DNA of 64,000 nucleotides from Candidatus Rifleibacteriota bacterium (GCA_015232575.1 JADFZL010000008.1:1-64000), one strand, 5' to 3'; positions 54,229 through 62,962 are shown, counted from the stretch's first letter. Numbers and translations are program-made. Notes: a model not told the origin generated them from the letters alone.

Positions 54229-56430
54229 ATGATGAGTAACAATCAGACAAAACACACCTCATACACCGGCGATATTTCCAAAATGAAAAGCGCCCACAAA
54301 ATTCTTACAGAATATACATATACTCCGGGTTTGCCAGATAAAGGCTATAACAACCGCACTCTCCACATTGATCTTACAACTCTGAAAATTTCTGAAAAGA
54401 AAGTTACACAACAGATGAAAGATATTTTCATTGGTGGACGCGGTTTTGGACTCTGGTATCTCTGGAACGCGATAAAACCAACCACTAAGTGGAATGATCC
54501 TGAGAATGATATTATTATCAGCCCGGGGCCGCTTGGCGGAAATACACAATATCCGGGCTCTGGAAAGTCGCTTGTTGTGACTTTATCACCGCTCACTGGG
54601 ATTCCAATTGATTCGAATGTCGGCGGATACTTCGGTCCGCTCATGAAATTTTCAGGCTTTGATGCCATTGAAATTCAGGGGAAAGCAACAAAAGAAGTTA
54701 TTCTTTTCATTGATGGACAAAAGGGGAAAATAACTCTTGAAGAAGCCCCGGAAGAAGGCGTTGACAGCCATGTAGCAGCAGAACAGTTTACACATGAATA
54801 TGCTGAAAACGAAGCAGATCTTAGAAATGTGTCAGTTGTCGCTTCAGGAAAGGGAGCCGACCATGCACACATAGGCTGCCTTAATTTCTCATGGTATGAC
54901 GTGCGGCGCGGTTGTACGAGACTGAAACAGGCAGGCAGAGGCGGCATTGGAACCGTTTTCAGAGACAAGAAAGTAAAAGCACTTGTCGTAAGAGGTCCGG
55001 CTGTAAAGGGCGACATGAATCGCCCTGCAGATATTGATAAAATCGCCAGAGCCGGCATAAAAATGCACAGAGAAATATACGATCATGACGACAAACAATG
55101 TCACATGAGGCGTCAGGGAACAGCTCATCTGGTCGAAGTAATGGATGCATATGATCTTTTGCCTGTTCATAATTTCCAGTATGGAAAACACAAAGACATC
55201 AACAACATTGCATCACCGGTCTGGGATGCCAGATTCAATCAGAAATCGGTTGATGGCTGCTGGTATGGTTGTTCAATGGCCTGTTCAAAAGGCGCAGACG
55301 GACACATCGTCATGACCGGACCTTATAAAGGACACTCGGTAATTGTAGATGGTCCGGAATATGAGACTGCCGCCGGAGTCGGCGCAAACTGCGGAATTTT
55401 CAACAGAGACTGGCTGCTTGAAGCAAATTTCTATTGCGATACTTACGGAATTGACACCATTTCATTTGGTACAACAACTGCTTTCTGCATGGAATGCTAC
55501 CAGCGCGGAATTCTCAATAAAGAGCGCACTGAAGGCCTGGAGATAGCATTTGGAAATGCTGAAGCACAAATTGAAATGCTTCACCAGATTGCTCGCGGTG
55601 AAGGTTTCGGAAAAATCGCCGGCCTCGGAGTAAGAAAGCTCAAGAAGATTTTTGCTGACAAAGGCTGGGGCGATTACAAATTCCTGAATGATATCGGCAT
55701 GGAAGTAAAAGGACTGGAATATTCTCAGTACATGTCAAAAGAATCACTGGCGCAGCAGGGCGGATATGCGCTCACAAACAAAGGTCCGCAGCATGATGAA
55801 GCCTGGCTTATTTTTATGGATATGGTCAACAATCAGATTCCATCATTTGAAGACAAAGCTGAAGCACTCCATTACTTTCCGCTTTTCAGAACCTGGTTTG
55901 GACTCAACGGACTGTGCAAACTTCCGTGGAACGATGTCGAACCTGCAGATAACCGCCATAACGCCCCGATGGAAGCAGCAAAAGTTCCGGAGCATGTACA
56001 GAATTACTGCGATCTGTTTGCCGGCATTACCGGACGTGAACTGAATCGAACACAACTGATTGAGATGTCAGAAAAAGTGTACAACTTCCAGAGAGTCTTC
56101 AATATCAGAATGGGGAAGGGCCTTCGCGAACACGATGTTCCGCCATATCGCTCTGTTGGACCCGTTACAAAAGAAGAGTATGAATCACGCGCGGAATTGT
56201 ATGACAAGCAGATGAAAGAACTCATCGGCGTTGATCCGAAAGGGAAAAACACCGATGAAAAGATCGCCATTACACGCAAATACCGTGAAGATCGTTACCA
56301 GAAACTCATTGATGCGGTCTACAAAAGACGTGGCTGGACAGATAACGGTGTTCCGAAAATTGATCTTCTCAAAAAACTCGGAATTGACTTTCCAGAAGTT
56401 CTTGAAGTAGTGAATTCGCAAATCAAATAA
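54229..56430 (+). CDS. aor: Tungsten-dependent aldehyde:ferredoxin oxidoreductase
   Basis: The product oxidises aldehydes (or reduces acids) with ferredoxin, using a bis-pterin tungsten cofactor and one [4Fe-4S] cluster. The 733 residues are longer than classic AOR (about 605). Hallmarks are GGRGFGLWYLWN, GPLGGNTQYPGSGKS, GVGANCGIFN and YGIDTISFGTTTAFCMECYQRG. The cluster motif reads Cys344-xxx-Cys348-xxx-Cys352 (CWYGCSMAC), one residue wider than the usual CxxCxxxC; the fourth Cys is in NGLCKLP. AAGGAAAGG precedes the start. The next operon genes supply cofactor carrier functions and tungstate. Confidence 0.95.
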   Translation: MMSNNQTKHTSYTGDISKMKSAHKILTEYTYTPGLPDKGYNNRTLHIDLTTLKISEKKVTQQMKDIFIGGRGFGLWYLWNAIKPTTKWNDPENDIIISPGPLGGNTQYPGSGKSLVVTLSPLTGIPIDSNVGGYFGPLMKFSGFDAIEIQGKATKEVILFIDGQKGKITLEEAPEEGVDSHVAAEQFTHEYAENEADLRNVSVVASGKGADHAHIGCLNFSWYDVRRGCTRLKQAGRGGIGTVFRDKKVKALVVRGPAVKGDMNRPADIDKIARAGIKMHREIYDHDDKQCHMRRQGTAHLVEVMDAYDLLPVHNFQYGKHKDINNIASPVWDARFNQKSVDGCWYGCSMACSKGADGHIVMTGPYKGHSVIVDGPEYETAAGVGANCGIFNRDWLLEANFYCDTYGIDTISFGTTTAFCMECYQRGILNKERTEGLEIAFGNAEAQIEMLHQIARGEGFGKIAGLGVRKLKKIFADKGWGDYKFLNDIGMEVKGLEYSQYMSKESLAQQGGYALTNKGPQHDEAWLIFMDMVNNQIPSFEDKAEALHYFPLFRTWFGLNGLCKLPWNDVEPADNRHNAPMEAAKVPEHVQNYCDLFAGITGRELNRTQLIEMSEKVYNFQRVFNIRMGKGLREHDVPPYRSVGPVTKEEYESRAELYDKQMKELIGVDPKGKNTDEKIAITRKYREDRYQKLIDAVYKRRGWTDNGVPKIDLLKKLGIDFPEVLEVVNSQIK

Positions 56431-56441
56431 TCGGTTAAGTT

Positions 56442-56614
56442 GACACTGTAGAAAATTTGCTGAAATTATGTAGCTGCTCAATAATTCGTGGCTTTTGCTG
56501 TCATTTCGACCAAATGGAGAAATCTGCAGGCCGTTCGGAGATCTCTCCCTTCGGTCGAGATGACAACAGTTTACGTATTTGCGCGTTACCGATCGGCAAT
56601 TTTCATACAGTGTC
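56442..56614. mobile_element. Composite MITE-like element with about 19-bp inverted ends
   Basis: The left end GACACTGTAGAAAATTTGC is mirrored at the right by GCAATTTTCATACAGTGTC. The inside has a full palindromic-family copy (56500-56564). A related element is at 29008-29160. The whole lies between aor and the ThiS-like gene, so it was probably inserted into the operon. Confidence 0.65.
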
Positions 56615-56667
56615 GTTACGTTCATGTCGATAAATTTCATCTATCTGTTGGAGGTTCGCCTGTAAAT

Positions 56668-56865
56668 ATGATTATGGTTAACGGAAAGCCCTCTGAATGC
56701 ACAGCAGGAATGTCGATTCGGGAACTGCTAAATCTGCACAGATTTATTTTTCCCCTCCTGATAATCAAAATTAATGGGGAATTTGTTCCACGTGAAAGAT
56801 ATGAAACAACCAAAGTCCCTGAAAACGCGCTTGTTGATGTAGTACATCTTATCAGCGGCGGTTAA
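56668..56865 (+). CDS. ThiS/MoaD-like sulfur carrier
   Basis: The 65-residue protein has a ubiquitin-like fold pattern: VNGKPSECTAGMSIRELL at the start, IIKINGEFVPRERYE in the middle and a C-terminal LISGG ending in Gly-Gly, the site that is adenylated and thiocarboxylated. Such carriers give sulfur for pterin or thiamine. Next to aor, a role in the tungsten-pterin cofactor is likely. GGAGG lies 13 nt before the ATG; an ATG two codons later is also possible. Upstream in-frame codons run through a repeat and are not real. Confidence 0.82.
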   Translation: MIMVNGKPSECTAGMSIRELLNLHRFIFPLLIIKINGEFVPRERYETTKVPENALVDVVHLISGG

Positions 56866-56883
56866 TTAAAGGGTGTATTCGTT

Positions 56884-56947
56884 GTCATCTCGAACAAATG
56901 TGAGAGATCTCCATAAATGCGAGATTTCTCCCTTCGGTCAAAATGAC
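56884..56947. repeat. Palindromic-family element
   Basis: GTCATCTCGAACAAATGTGA is mirrored by ATTTCTCCCTTCGGTCAAAA with a short centre. It is close in sequence to the element at 61341 and differs from the standard left half by the ACAAATGTG change. Confidence 0.85.
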
Positions 56948-57006
56948 AGCAAAATATTGCCTCTTTTCGGTAATGCACCTTCATTAAATAAAGTGAGTTT
57001 GTCATT

Positions 57007-57192
57007 GTGAATGCAGAAATTGAAAAAGAAATAATCAGCGAAACAATAGAAGAAAACGGAAAAAGGAAAATTTCCTGCGCAGCGGCTTTTCGTGTTGCCT
57101 CAAAGTTGAATTTAACTGTGAAAGAAATCGGAGAATTTCTTCAGACGCATAATATCAAAATAGTTTCCTGTCAGCTTGGCTGTTTTAAATGA
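57007..57192 (+). CDS. Small conserved-looking CQLGCF protein
   Basis: The 61-residue product starts at a GTG and ends in IKIVSCQLGCFK. The middle (ISCAAAFRVASKLNLTVKEIGEFLQTH) looks like a helix-turn-helix-like bundle. I recall small proteins ending in CQLGCFG near molybdenum/tungsten genes, but no function is known to me. It overlaps the P-loop gene by 4 bp, which supports its being real. The two C-terminal Cys might bind metal. Confidence 0.65.
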   Translation: MNAEIEKEIISETIEENGKRKISCAAAFRVASKLNLTVKEIGEFLQTHNIKIVSCQLGCFK

Positions 57193-57674
57193 AAATAATC
57201 ACTGTCGGAGCTTCTGCCAGCAAATCAGGGAAAACGACTCTGGTGCGAAATCTTGCGAAAGCACTTCTTCCAGACAGAGTTGCATGCATAAAACTCGGCC
57301 ATGGAAAAGAAAGCGCTATCCGTACCGAACAGCTTTTTCATGGCATGGATGAATGTATCAGACACATCAATGAACTCGCAAAAAAAGGTGAGACAGATTA
57401 TCTGATAGTAGAAAGCAGCTCAATCTGCAATCACATTAACTATGATCTCAGCATTTTTATTGCTGATGAAACAAAACCATTCAAAAATGGCGCAGAAAAA
57501 GCCATTCAGAAAGCAGATATTATCATTCAGCCAGAATTTGACAAAATCATCGCAGACAGAATATTATTTACCAAACTTGGCGATACAAGAATTTCAGATG
57601 TTATTTCAGAGCAGGCAAAATTTTGCCGCCACTTTTGCACAAAATCACAAGGGGTGAATCCACAAAAAAAGTAA
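57189..57674 (+). CDS. MobB-like P-loop NTPase
   Basis: The 161-residue protein has a P-loop GASASKSGKTTLVRNLAKAL at the start, KLGHGKES and DYLIVESSSICN, like the MobB/CobQ type of small GTPases linked to molybdopterin-guanine dinucleotide. The normal long MobB C-terminal part is short here. It may act on the tungsten cofactor or on cofactor maturation in this cluster. The family call is tentative. Confidence 0.65.
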   Translation: MKIITVGASASKSGKTTLVRNLAKALLPDRVACIKLGHGKESAIRTEQLFHGMDECIRHINELAKKGETDYLIVESSSICNHINYDLSIFIADETKPFKNGAEKAIQKADIIIQPEFDKIIADRILFTKLGDTRISDVISEQAKFCRHFCTKSQGVNPQKK

Positions 57675-57724
57675 TACGAAAACACACGCCCCATTTAATT
57701 GACCGCCATCGGCAACGATTCGTT

Positions 57725-57791
57725 GTCATCTCGACCGAAGGTAGAGATCTACGAAGGGTTAGATATTTTTTCTCCCTGCAATCGAAATGAC
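57725..57791. repeat. Palindromic-family element, diverged
   Basis: GTCATCTCGACCGAAGGTAG at the left, and CTCCCTGCAATCGAAATGAC at the right. It lies in the gap before tupA, and reading frames across it are spurious. Confidence 0.8.
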
Positions 57792-57863
57792 AAGATCAGA
57801 ATTGTCAAGCTTTACTTAATGAATATGCCCTGCAAGGCAGAGTATTGGAAGGAAAGCATTAAT

Positions 57864-58745
57864 ATGTTTAAAACAATTAACAGCAAGCCTCGATTGAATG
57901 TTCTTTTAAATCTTCTTTTTCCTTTTTTCCTGACATTTTTTATGTTTTTTTTATCAGTACAATTACACGCTGAAAATGATTTTATTAAGATGTCGACAAC
58001 TACCAGCACTCAGGATTCGGGAATTTTAGATTTTCTGCTTCCTCAATTCGAGAAAGAATCTGGAATCGCTGTCAAAGTAATTGCAAAGGGAACAGGCGGC
58101 GCAATCAAAGACGGAATCGATGGAAATGTCGACGCAATTCTTGTACATGCAAAAGAAAAAGAAGAAGAATTCATTAAAGACGGCTATTCTCTCAAAAGAT
58201 ATCCTGTTATGCACAATGATTTTATCATTCTTGGCAGTGCAAGCGATTCAGCTGGAATAAAAAATTCAGCAAATGCTGCTGATGCAATGAAAAAAATTGC
58301 AGCAGCACAAGCAATTTTCATTTCCAGAGGTGATGAAAGCGGCACACATATTATGGAAAGAAAACTCTGGAAAAAAGCAGACACTGATATCGAAAGTATC
58401 CAGAAAAAAGGTGAAAAATGGTATCTTTCGGCAGGCCAGGGAATGGGAAAAACCCTGCTAATGGCAAATGAGAAACAGGCATATACTATTTCCGACCGCT
58501 CGACATATCTGAAATATAAATTTGGCAGCAATGCTGGTTTCGAACTTGAAATCCTTTATGAAGGCGACCCTCAGCTATTTAATCAATATGCCATTCTTCC
58601 AATAAACCCAGCAAAACATGCTCACGTAAAACATGATCTTGTTTCAAAATTCATAACCTGGATGACTTCAGAGAAAACCCGTAATTTAATTTCTGAATAT
58701 AAAATCCACGGAAAATCTGTATTTACGCCAGATTCAGCTGATTAA
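57864..58745 (+). CDS. tupA: Tungstate-binding periplasmic protein
   Basis: The product captures tungstate for the TupBC transporter. The 293 residues begin with a signal peptide (FKTINSKPRLN, then a long hydrophobic run ending in LHA). The mature part starts with MSTTTSTQDSGILDFLLPQF, the oxyanion-binding signature of TupA, and shows GDESGTH and YTISDRSTYL. GGAAGGAAAG lies before the ATG at 57864, which I chose over upstream in-frame codons that cross a repeat. moeA, not tupB, comes next. Confidence 0.93.
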   Translation: MFKTINSKPRLNVLLNLLFPFFLTFFMFFLSVQLHAENDFIKMSTTTSTQDSGILDFLLPQFEKESGIAVKVIAKGTGGAIKDGIDGNVDAILVHAKEKEEEFIKDGYSLKRYPVMHNDFIILGSASDSAGIKNSANAADAMKKIAAAQAIFISRGDESGTHIMERKLWKKADTDIESIQKKGEKWYLSAGQGMGKTLLMANEKQAYTISDRSTYLKYKFGSNAGFELEILYEGDPQLFNQYAILPINPAKHAHVKHDLVSKFITWMTSEKTRNLISEYKIHGKSVFTPDSAD

Positions 58746-58754
58746 AAACATATT

Positions 58755-59927
58755 ATGACTATTGATCCGGATTCAGCACTTAATATTATTCTAAATGACT
58801 ATTTCATAGCAGGAATCGAAAAAGTTCCAGTTTTTGATTCGCTTAATCGCATTCTTGCTGATGACATTTTTTCTCCGATTTGTCTTCCGCCTTTTGAAAA
58901 GTGCGCAATGGATGGCTACGCATACCACAGCGGAAGCAGCGCAAAGTCTTTCAGGATTATTGAAACAATATACGCAGGCACTCCTCCGAAGCATAAAATC
59001 TCTTCCGGCGAATGCTCTAAGATTATGACTGGTGCAATGGTTCCGGAAGGTGCCGACAGAGTTATTCCGTATGAGCGGTCATCAGAACATGACGGTTTCA
59101 TGGTTCCGGAGATTACCGATCACGCAGTTAACATCTGCCACACAGGTGAAAATATTGCTTCAGGTGAACTTCTCTTCAAACAGGGAACGATTCTCAGACC
59201 GCAGGAAATTGCAACTCTTTCAGCCGTTGGTATTTCTGAAATAAGCGCATATAAACCTTGTACAACAGGTATAATCTCAACCGGGTCTGAAATATTAACT
59301 CCCGGACAGAACATTTTACCCGGAAAGAACTTTGACAGCAATGGTCCGCAGCTTTACAATCAGGCAAAGGCGATTAACGCTCAGTGCAAATATTACGGAA
59401 TCGTACAAGATGAGCCTCAGTTTTTGTTCAACAGTATTTCCTCTGCACAAAAAGAATGCAGCATAATTATCATTTCCGGCGGAGTCTCAAAAGGTGACTG
59501 CGATTATGTTCCGGAAGCGCTTGCCAAACTTGGCGCAAAAATTGAATTTGAACAAGTCTCTATCAAACCTGGCAGGCCAACTATATTTGCAAAAATCGGA
59601 GACACCTCCATTTTTGCACTTCCCGGCAATCCGGTTGCTACATTTGTACTATTTGAAATCTTCGTCAAACCATTGATATACAAAAATATGGGTCACTCTT
59701 ATTCTCCGAAAACAACCCGGAAACTTCTCAGAGAAAAATTCCACCGCAAAAAAGCCGACAGATGCGAGTTTATTCCTGTCGATTTCGACGATCAGACTGT
59801 TTATTTTCCAGCAAATAACGGTCCGGCACATGTTAATCTTCTCTGCAAAACTTCCGGTCTGCTTCGCATTGAAAAAGATGTTCACACCATCGAAAAAGAC
59901 ACTCCAGTTCAAATTCGCCTCTTTTAA
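58755..59927 (+). CDS. moeA: Molybdopterin molybdotransferase MoeA
   Basis: The product inserts molybdate (or tungstate) into adenylated pterin. The 390 residues show FEKCAMDGYA, ISSGECSKIMTGAMVPEGADRVIP in family order, STGSE, SGGVSKGDCDYV, KPGRPT and ALPGNPVATFVLFE, followed by a short domain 4. It is placed between tupA and tupB in what looks like one operon, which argues for tungsten as the metal used. The gap to tupA is 9 bp, to tupB 12 bp. Confidence 0.95.
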   Translation: MTIDPDSALNIILNDYFIAGIEKVPVFDSLNRILADDIFSPICLPPFEKCAMDGYAYHSGSSAKSFRIIETIYAGTPPKHKISSGECSKIMTGAMVPEGADRVIPYERSSEHDGFMVPEITDHAVNICHTGENIASGELLFKQGTILRPQEIATLSAVGISEISAYKPCTTGIISTGSEILTPGQNILPGKNFDSNGPQLYNQAKAINAQCKYYGIVQDEPQFLFNSISSAQKECSIIIISGGVSKGDCDYVPEALAKLGAKIEFEQVSIKPGRPTIFAKIGDTSIFALPGNPVATFVLFEIFVKPLIYKNMGHSYSPKTTRKLLREKFHRKKADRCEFIPVDFDDQTVYFPANNGPAHVNLLCKTSGLLRIEKDVHTIEKDTPVQIRLF

Positions 59928-59939
59928 AAGCCCTTAATA

Positions 59940-60635
59940 ATGAATTTTCTTTTTGAAAGTATAAAAGCAGCAGCATTTCTGATATTAAATTTAGATTCCG
60001 AATTGACCGGAATCGTGTTTTTATCGCTGCAAATCAGTATTATTTCGTGTATTATTGCTTCCATTGTTGGAATTCCGCTGGCGTTTCTCATTTCCATGAA
60101 TAATTTCAAATTGAAACGCTTATTCATAACCATTCTTAATAGTCTTCTCGCACTTCCAACAGTTGTAATCGGGCTATTTGTCTATGCATTTCTAAATCGA
60201 AGGGGAATACTCGGTTCACTGGATCTTCTATACACCTGGACTGCTGTAGTGATAGGGCAAACAATACTCATTATTCCGCTCATTACCTCATACACAATAT
60301 CTGTAATAAGCAGGCTTGATGTCAGGTACAAAAGAACCGCAATGACACTTGGAGCAAACAGGCTTCAGACATCTCAAGTAATTTTAAGAGAAGCGAAATT
60401 CGGAATAATGTCGGTTATAGCTGCCGCATTCGGAAGAGTCGTATCCGAAATAGGCATCAGTATGATGCTTGGCGGAAACATTAAAATGTTTACCCGTACA
60501 ATGACAACAGCAATGGCGCTTGAGTATGACAAAGGTGAATTTGTTCTTGCGGTTGCACTGGGGTTAATACTAATGACTATCAGCCTTCTTGTCAATTTTG
60601 CAATTAACTGGTTTCAGGGAAAGAGTCCGGAATGA
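59940..60635 (+). CDS. tupB: Tungstate ABC transporter permease
   Basis: The 231-residue protein has about five membrane segments and the permease EAA-type loop TLGANRLQTSQVILREAKFGIMSVI, split in the usual places. GRVVSEIGISMMLGGNI is typical of TupB. It is linked to moeA and overlaps tupC by 4 bp. It should form the channel for tungstate taken up by TupA. Confidence 0.92.
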   Translation: MNFLFESIKAAAFLILNLDSELTGIVFLSLQISIISCIIASIVGIPLAFLISMNNFKLKRLFITILNSLLALPTVVIGLFVYAFLNRRGILGSLDLLYTWTAVVIGQTILIIPLITSYTISVISRLDVRYKRTAMTLGANRLQTSQVILREAKFGIMSVIAAAFGRVVSEIGISMMLGGNIKMFTRTMTTAMALEYDKGEFVLAVALGLILMTISLLVNFAINWFQGKSPE

Positions 60636-61285
60636 CAACATTGTACAAACTCGGAAACATAGAGAAAACGATAAACGGGAAAAAAATCCTTGATATCACA
60701 GAACTTTATATTGAACAGAACCATATTTACGGATTGCATGGTCCAAACGGTTCGGGAAAGACAACGCTTCTGAACATTCTTGCATTCCTTGATCCACCGA
60801 CCTCTGGCAATGTTTTCTTCAAAGGAGAAAAGGTAACTTTCAGAGAATCTTTCATGCAACCGTTGAGAAAAGAAGTTATTCTGGTTGATCAGAACCCGGT
60901 TCTTTTCAGTATAAGTGTTAAAAAGAATGTCGGATTCGGTCTGGAAATAAGAGGAACAGCGGCTTCTGAAATTGACAAAATTGTCAGGGAATCTCTTGAT
61001 AATGTTGGAATGCTTGAATTTATTGATGCAGAAGGCAGCAATCTTTCAGCCGGAGAAACTCAGCGCGTTGCCATAGCCAGAGCTATTGCATGTTCACCCG
61101 GAATATTGCTTCTCGATGAGCCGACATCCAATATTGACCTGAAAAACCAGGTTATCATTGAAGAAGTCATCAGAAATCTCAATCTGAACAAAAAAATGAC
61201 CGTAATTTTTTCATCCCACGACCCGGCGCAAATGAAAAAACTTGCTCAGGAGCATATAACCCTCGACAGCGGACTGATCCGCTAA
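60632..61285 (+). CDS. tupC: Tungstate ABC transporter ATP-binding protein
   Basis: The 217-residue ATPase has Walker A GPNGSGKTT, Q-loop VDQNPV, signature LSAGETQRVAIARAI, Walker B ILLLDEPTSNID and an H-loop SSHD. It lacks a C-terminal regulatory extension, normal for TupC. Its start overlaps tupB by 4 bp. Confidence 0.93.
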   Translation: MTTLYKLGNIEKTINGKKILDITELYIEQNHIYGLHGPNGSGKTTLLNILAFLDPPTSGNVFFKGEKVTFRESFMQPLRKEVILVDQNPVLFSISVKKNVGFGLEIRGTAASEIDKIVRESLDNVGMLEFIDAEGSNLSAGETQRVAIARAIACSPGILLLDEPTSNIDLKNQVIIEEVIRNLNLNKKMTVIFSSHDPAQMKKLAQEHITLDSGLIR

Positions 61286-61403
61286 GTACACAAAAATTTA
61301 AATACGGGCGCGAATTTGAGTATTAACTTTGCGATAAGCTGTCATCTCGAACGAATGTGAGAGATCTGATAAATGAGAGATTTCTCCCTTCGGTCGAAAT
61401 GAC
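61285..61403. repeat. GTACACAAA element plus full palindromic-family element
   Basis: AAGTACACAAAAATTTAAAT begins right at the tupC stop, and the palindromic element GTCATCTCGAACGAATGTGA with its mirror CTCCCTTCGGTCGAAATGAC follows at 61341-61403. This is the clearest case of the two families next to each other. It may provide transcription stop for tupC. Confidence 0.8.
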
Positions 61404-61657
61404 ATAGTAGAAATTCTGGAGCTTAAATGGCTCTTTATTAAGATTTGCTGTACTAACCTGAAAATAGTATAAAGCGTACACTTTAAGCAAAAAAATACAA
61501 CCCCAAAAGCATGGTCTAATTAAAAACCGCGCCTTTTCTTAACGTGTGCGTATTATAATTATACCTACATAAACCAAAGACAGGCTGTTCTTGGATTACT
61601 TGGGAAATAGTGTGCGCTTTATCCGATTTTCAGGGTACTAAGATTTCTCACGGCGAA
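61404..61657. other. Intergenic region with no recognised feature
   Basis: The stretch is AT-rich and lies between convergent genes. It contains no recognisable gene, terminator or repeat copy that I could support. Confidence 0.5.
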
Positions 61658-62962
61658 TTATAAAAATACTTCGACGACTCGTGTATTTGTAAATTTATCA
61701 TAAACAGCCCTTTTTTCTCCAAAAAGAGTTGTTACTGCGCCCAATCCAAGAAGAAAAAATGTTGAAAATACGTACATAACTGATCTCACAGCGCTTGTCT
61801 TTAATCCGACTTCGCAGCCATCTTCGTTTATCAGACGCGTTTTAGTGAGAAACTGACCAGGCGTGGCACTTTTAATAACCCAGGAAAGGAAAAAATAGCA
61901 ATAAATAAGAAGCAGCGGATACTTTACATTGTAATGAATGAGCATTTCTGAAATTCCCATTTTTCGAATGTACAAAGCCGAACTGCCCGAATCGTAATCG
62001 CGTTCATAGGAAGAAGAATCATATTTGGGATTCTTATATTCTTCTGCAGAAATAGTTGTTCTGCCGAATAGCATCCGCTGGGATATCCACCAGGTTCCGC
62101 TTAATATCATGCACAATATTGAAATCAAAAACATATCAATAGCAAATGCGGCGAGACGCTTTCCAACCGAGGCTTCAGCAATGGCTCCAGTCTGAGAAAG
62201 CGTCTGAGGTTTCTGCGAAAGCGCCTTTGATAGCTGTTTTTGAATATAGTTTACTTTTACTCCAATTTGTTTCTGGACATTTTCACCCCAGTTTTTTTCT
62301 TTAAGGAAACCTTTTATTTCCTTTGTCCATTCTGAAAACTTTGCCGTTCCGGCTGCTGCGGGTGTTTTTCCTTCAATAATCTTTTCAACAAGCTGCAGTA
62401 GTTTCGCGGGAATACTCGTCAACTTCTGGGAGCCAACCGGAATATTATAAACAGTGACCGGTTCAGGAACACCCTTCAAAGTCTGAGGCCCGATCTTCTC
62501 GGCAACAATTTCATTCCTGTTCATCAGAAGATAAGTCGATTCGCTGATTCCGATTGTACCTCCGGGAAAACACGCCAGGGTTTCCATACGAGCAGTTACA
62601 TTCACCGCTTCCCCGAATATGTCGTTTGCTTCAATCGAAACATCGCCGGTATTTATTACAACACGCAGATTCATGCGCTTCAAAGCATCTTTCTGCCTGG
62701 AATTATATTCTTTAAGAAGCAACTGAATTATTATGGCGCAGACTACGGCATCAGTCGCACTTGGGAAAGTACAAAGCAGTGCATCGCCAATCCCTTTAAC
62801 GATATTTCCGCCATAGAACTCTATTACCGGAGTCATTAACTGGTTGTGTCTTCTTATAAGCTCAACAATTTCCTCACGCGAACAAGCAGAACTTGCATCA
62901 GAATAACCTTGCAGATCGGTAAGAAGAATTGATAGATTCTGAGATTTAGACTGAGCTTTCAT
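61658..62962 (-). CDS. Class III cyclase fused to an RDD membrane domain
   Basis: From the ATG at 62962 the protein has 434 residues. An N-terminal class III nucleotide cyclase domain (about 5-170) shows ILLTDLQGYSD, VKGIGDALLCTF, RVVINTGDVSI and IFGEAVNVTARME. A linker of about 100 residues follows, then an RDD-type membrane domain (about 270-430) that starts ASVGKRLAAFAIDMFLI and includes TPGQFLTKTRLINEDG. CAGGAG lies 8 nt before this ATG; the frame is open to 63106 but has no such site. Soluble cyclase in front of RDD is an unusual order. No clear role for RDD is known. Confidence 0.82.
   Translation of the reverse strand: MKAQSKSQNLSILLTDLQGYSDASSACSREEIVELIRRHNQLMTPVIEFYGGNIVKGIGDALLCTFPSATDAVVCAIIIQLLLKEYNSRQKDALKRMNLRVVINTGDVSIEANDIFGEAVNVTARMETLACFPGGTIGISESTYLLMNRNEIVAEKIGPQTLKGVPEPVTVYNIPVGSQKLTSIPAKLLQLVEKIIEGKTPAAAGTAKFSEWTKEIKGFLKEKNWGENVQKQIGVKVNYIQKQLSKALSQKPQTLSQTGAIAEASVGKRLAAFAIDMFLISILCMILSGTWWISQRMLFGRTTISAEEYKNPKYDSSSYERDYDSGSSALYIRKMGISEMLIHYNVKYPLLLIYCYFFLSWVIKSATPGQFLTKTRLINEDGCEVGLKTSAVRSVMYVFSTFFLLGLGAVTTLFGEKRAVYDKFTNTRVVEVFL

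Noticed and set aside
54345..55191. Long minus-strand frames opposite aor
   Set aside because: They mirror aor codons; no start sites or family matches.
56488..56667. 60-residue N-terminal extension of the ThiS-like protein
   Set aside because: It is translation of the composite repeat element; ThiS-like proteins are about 65 residues.
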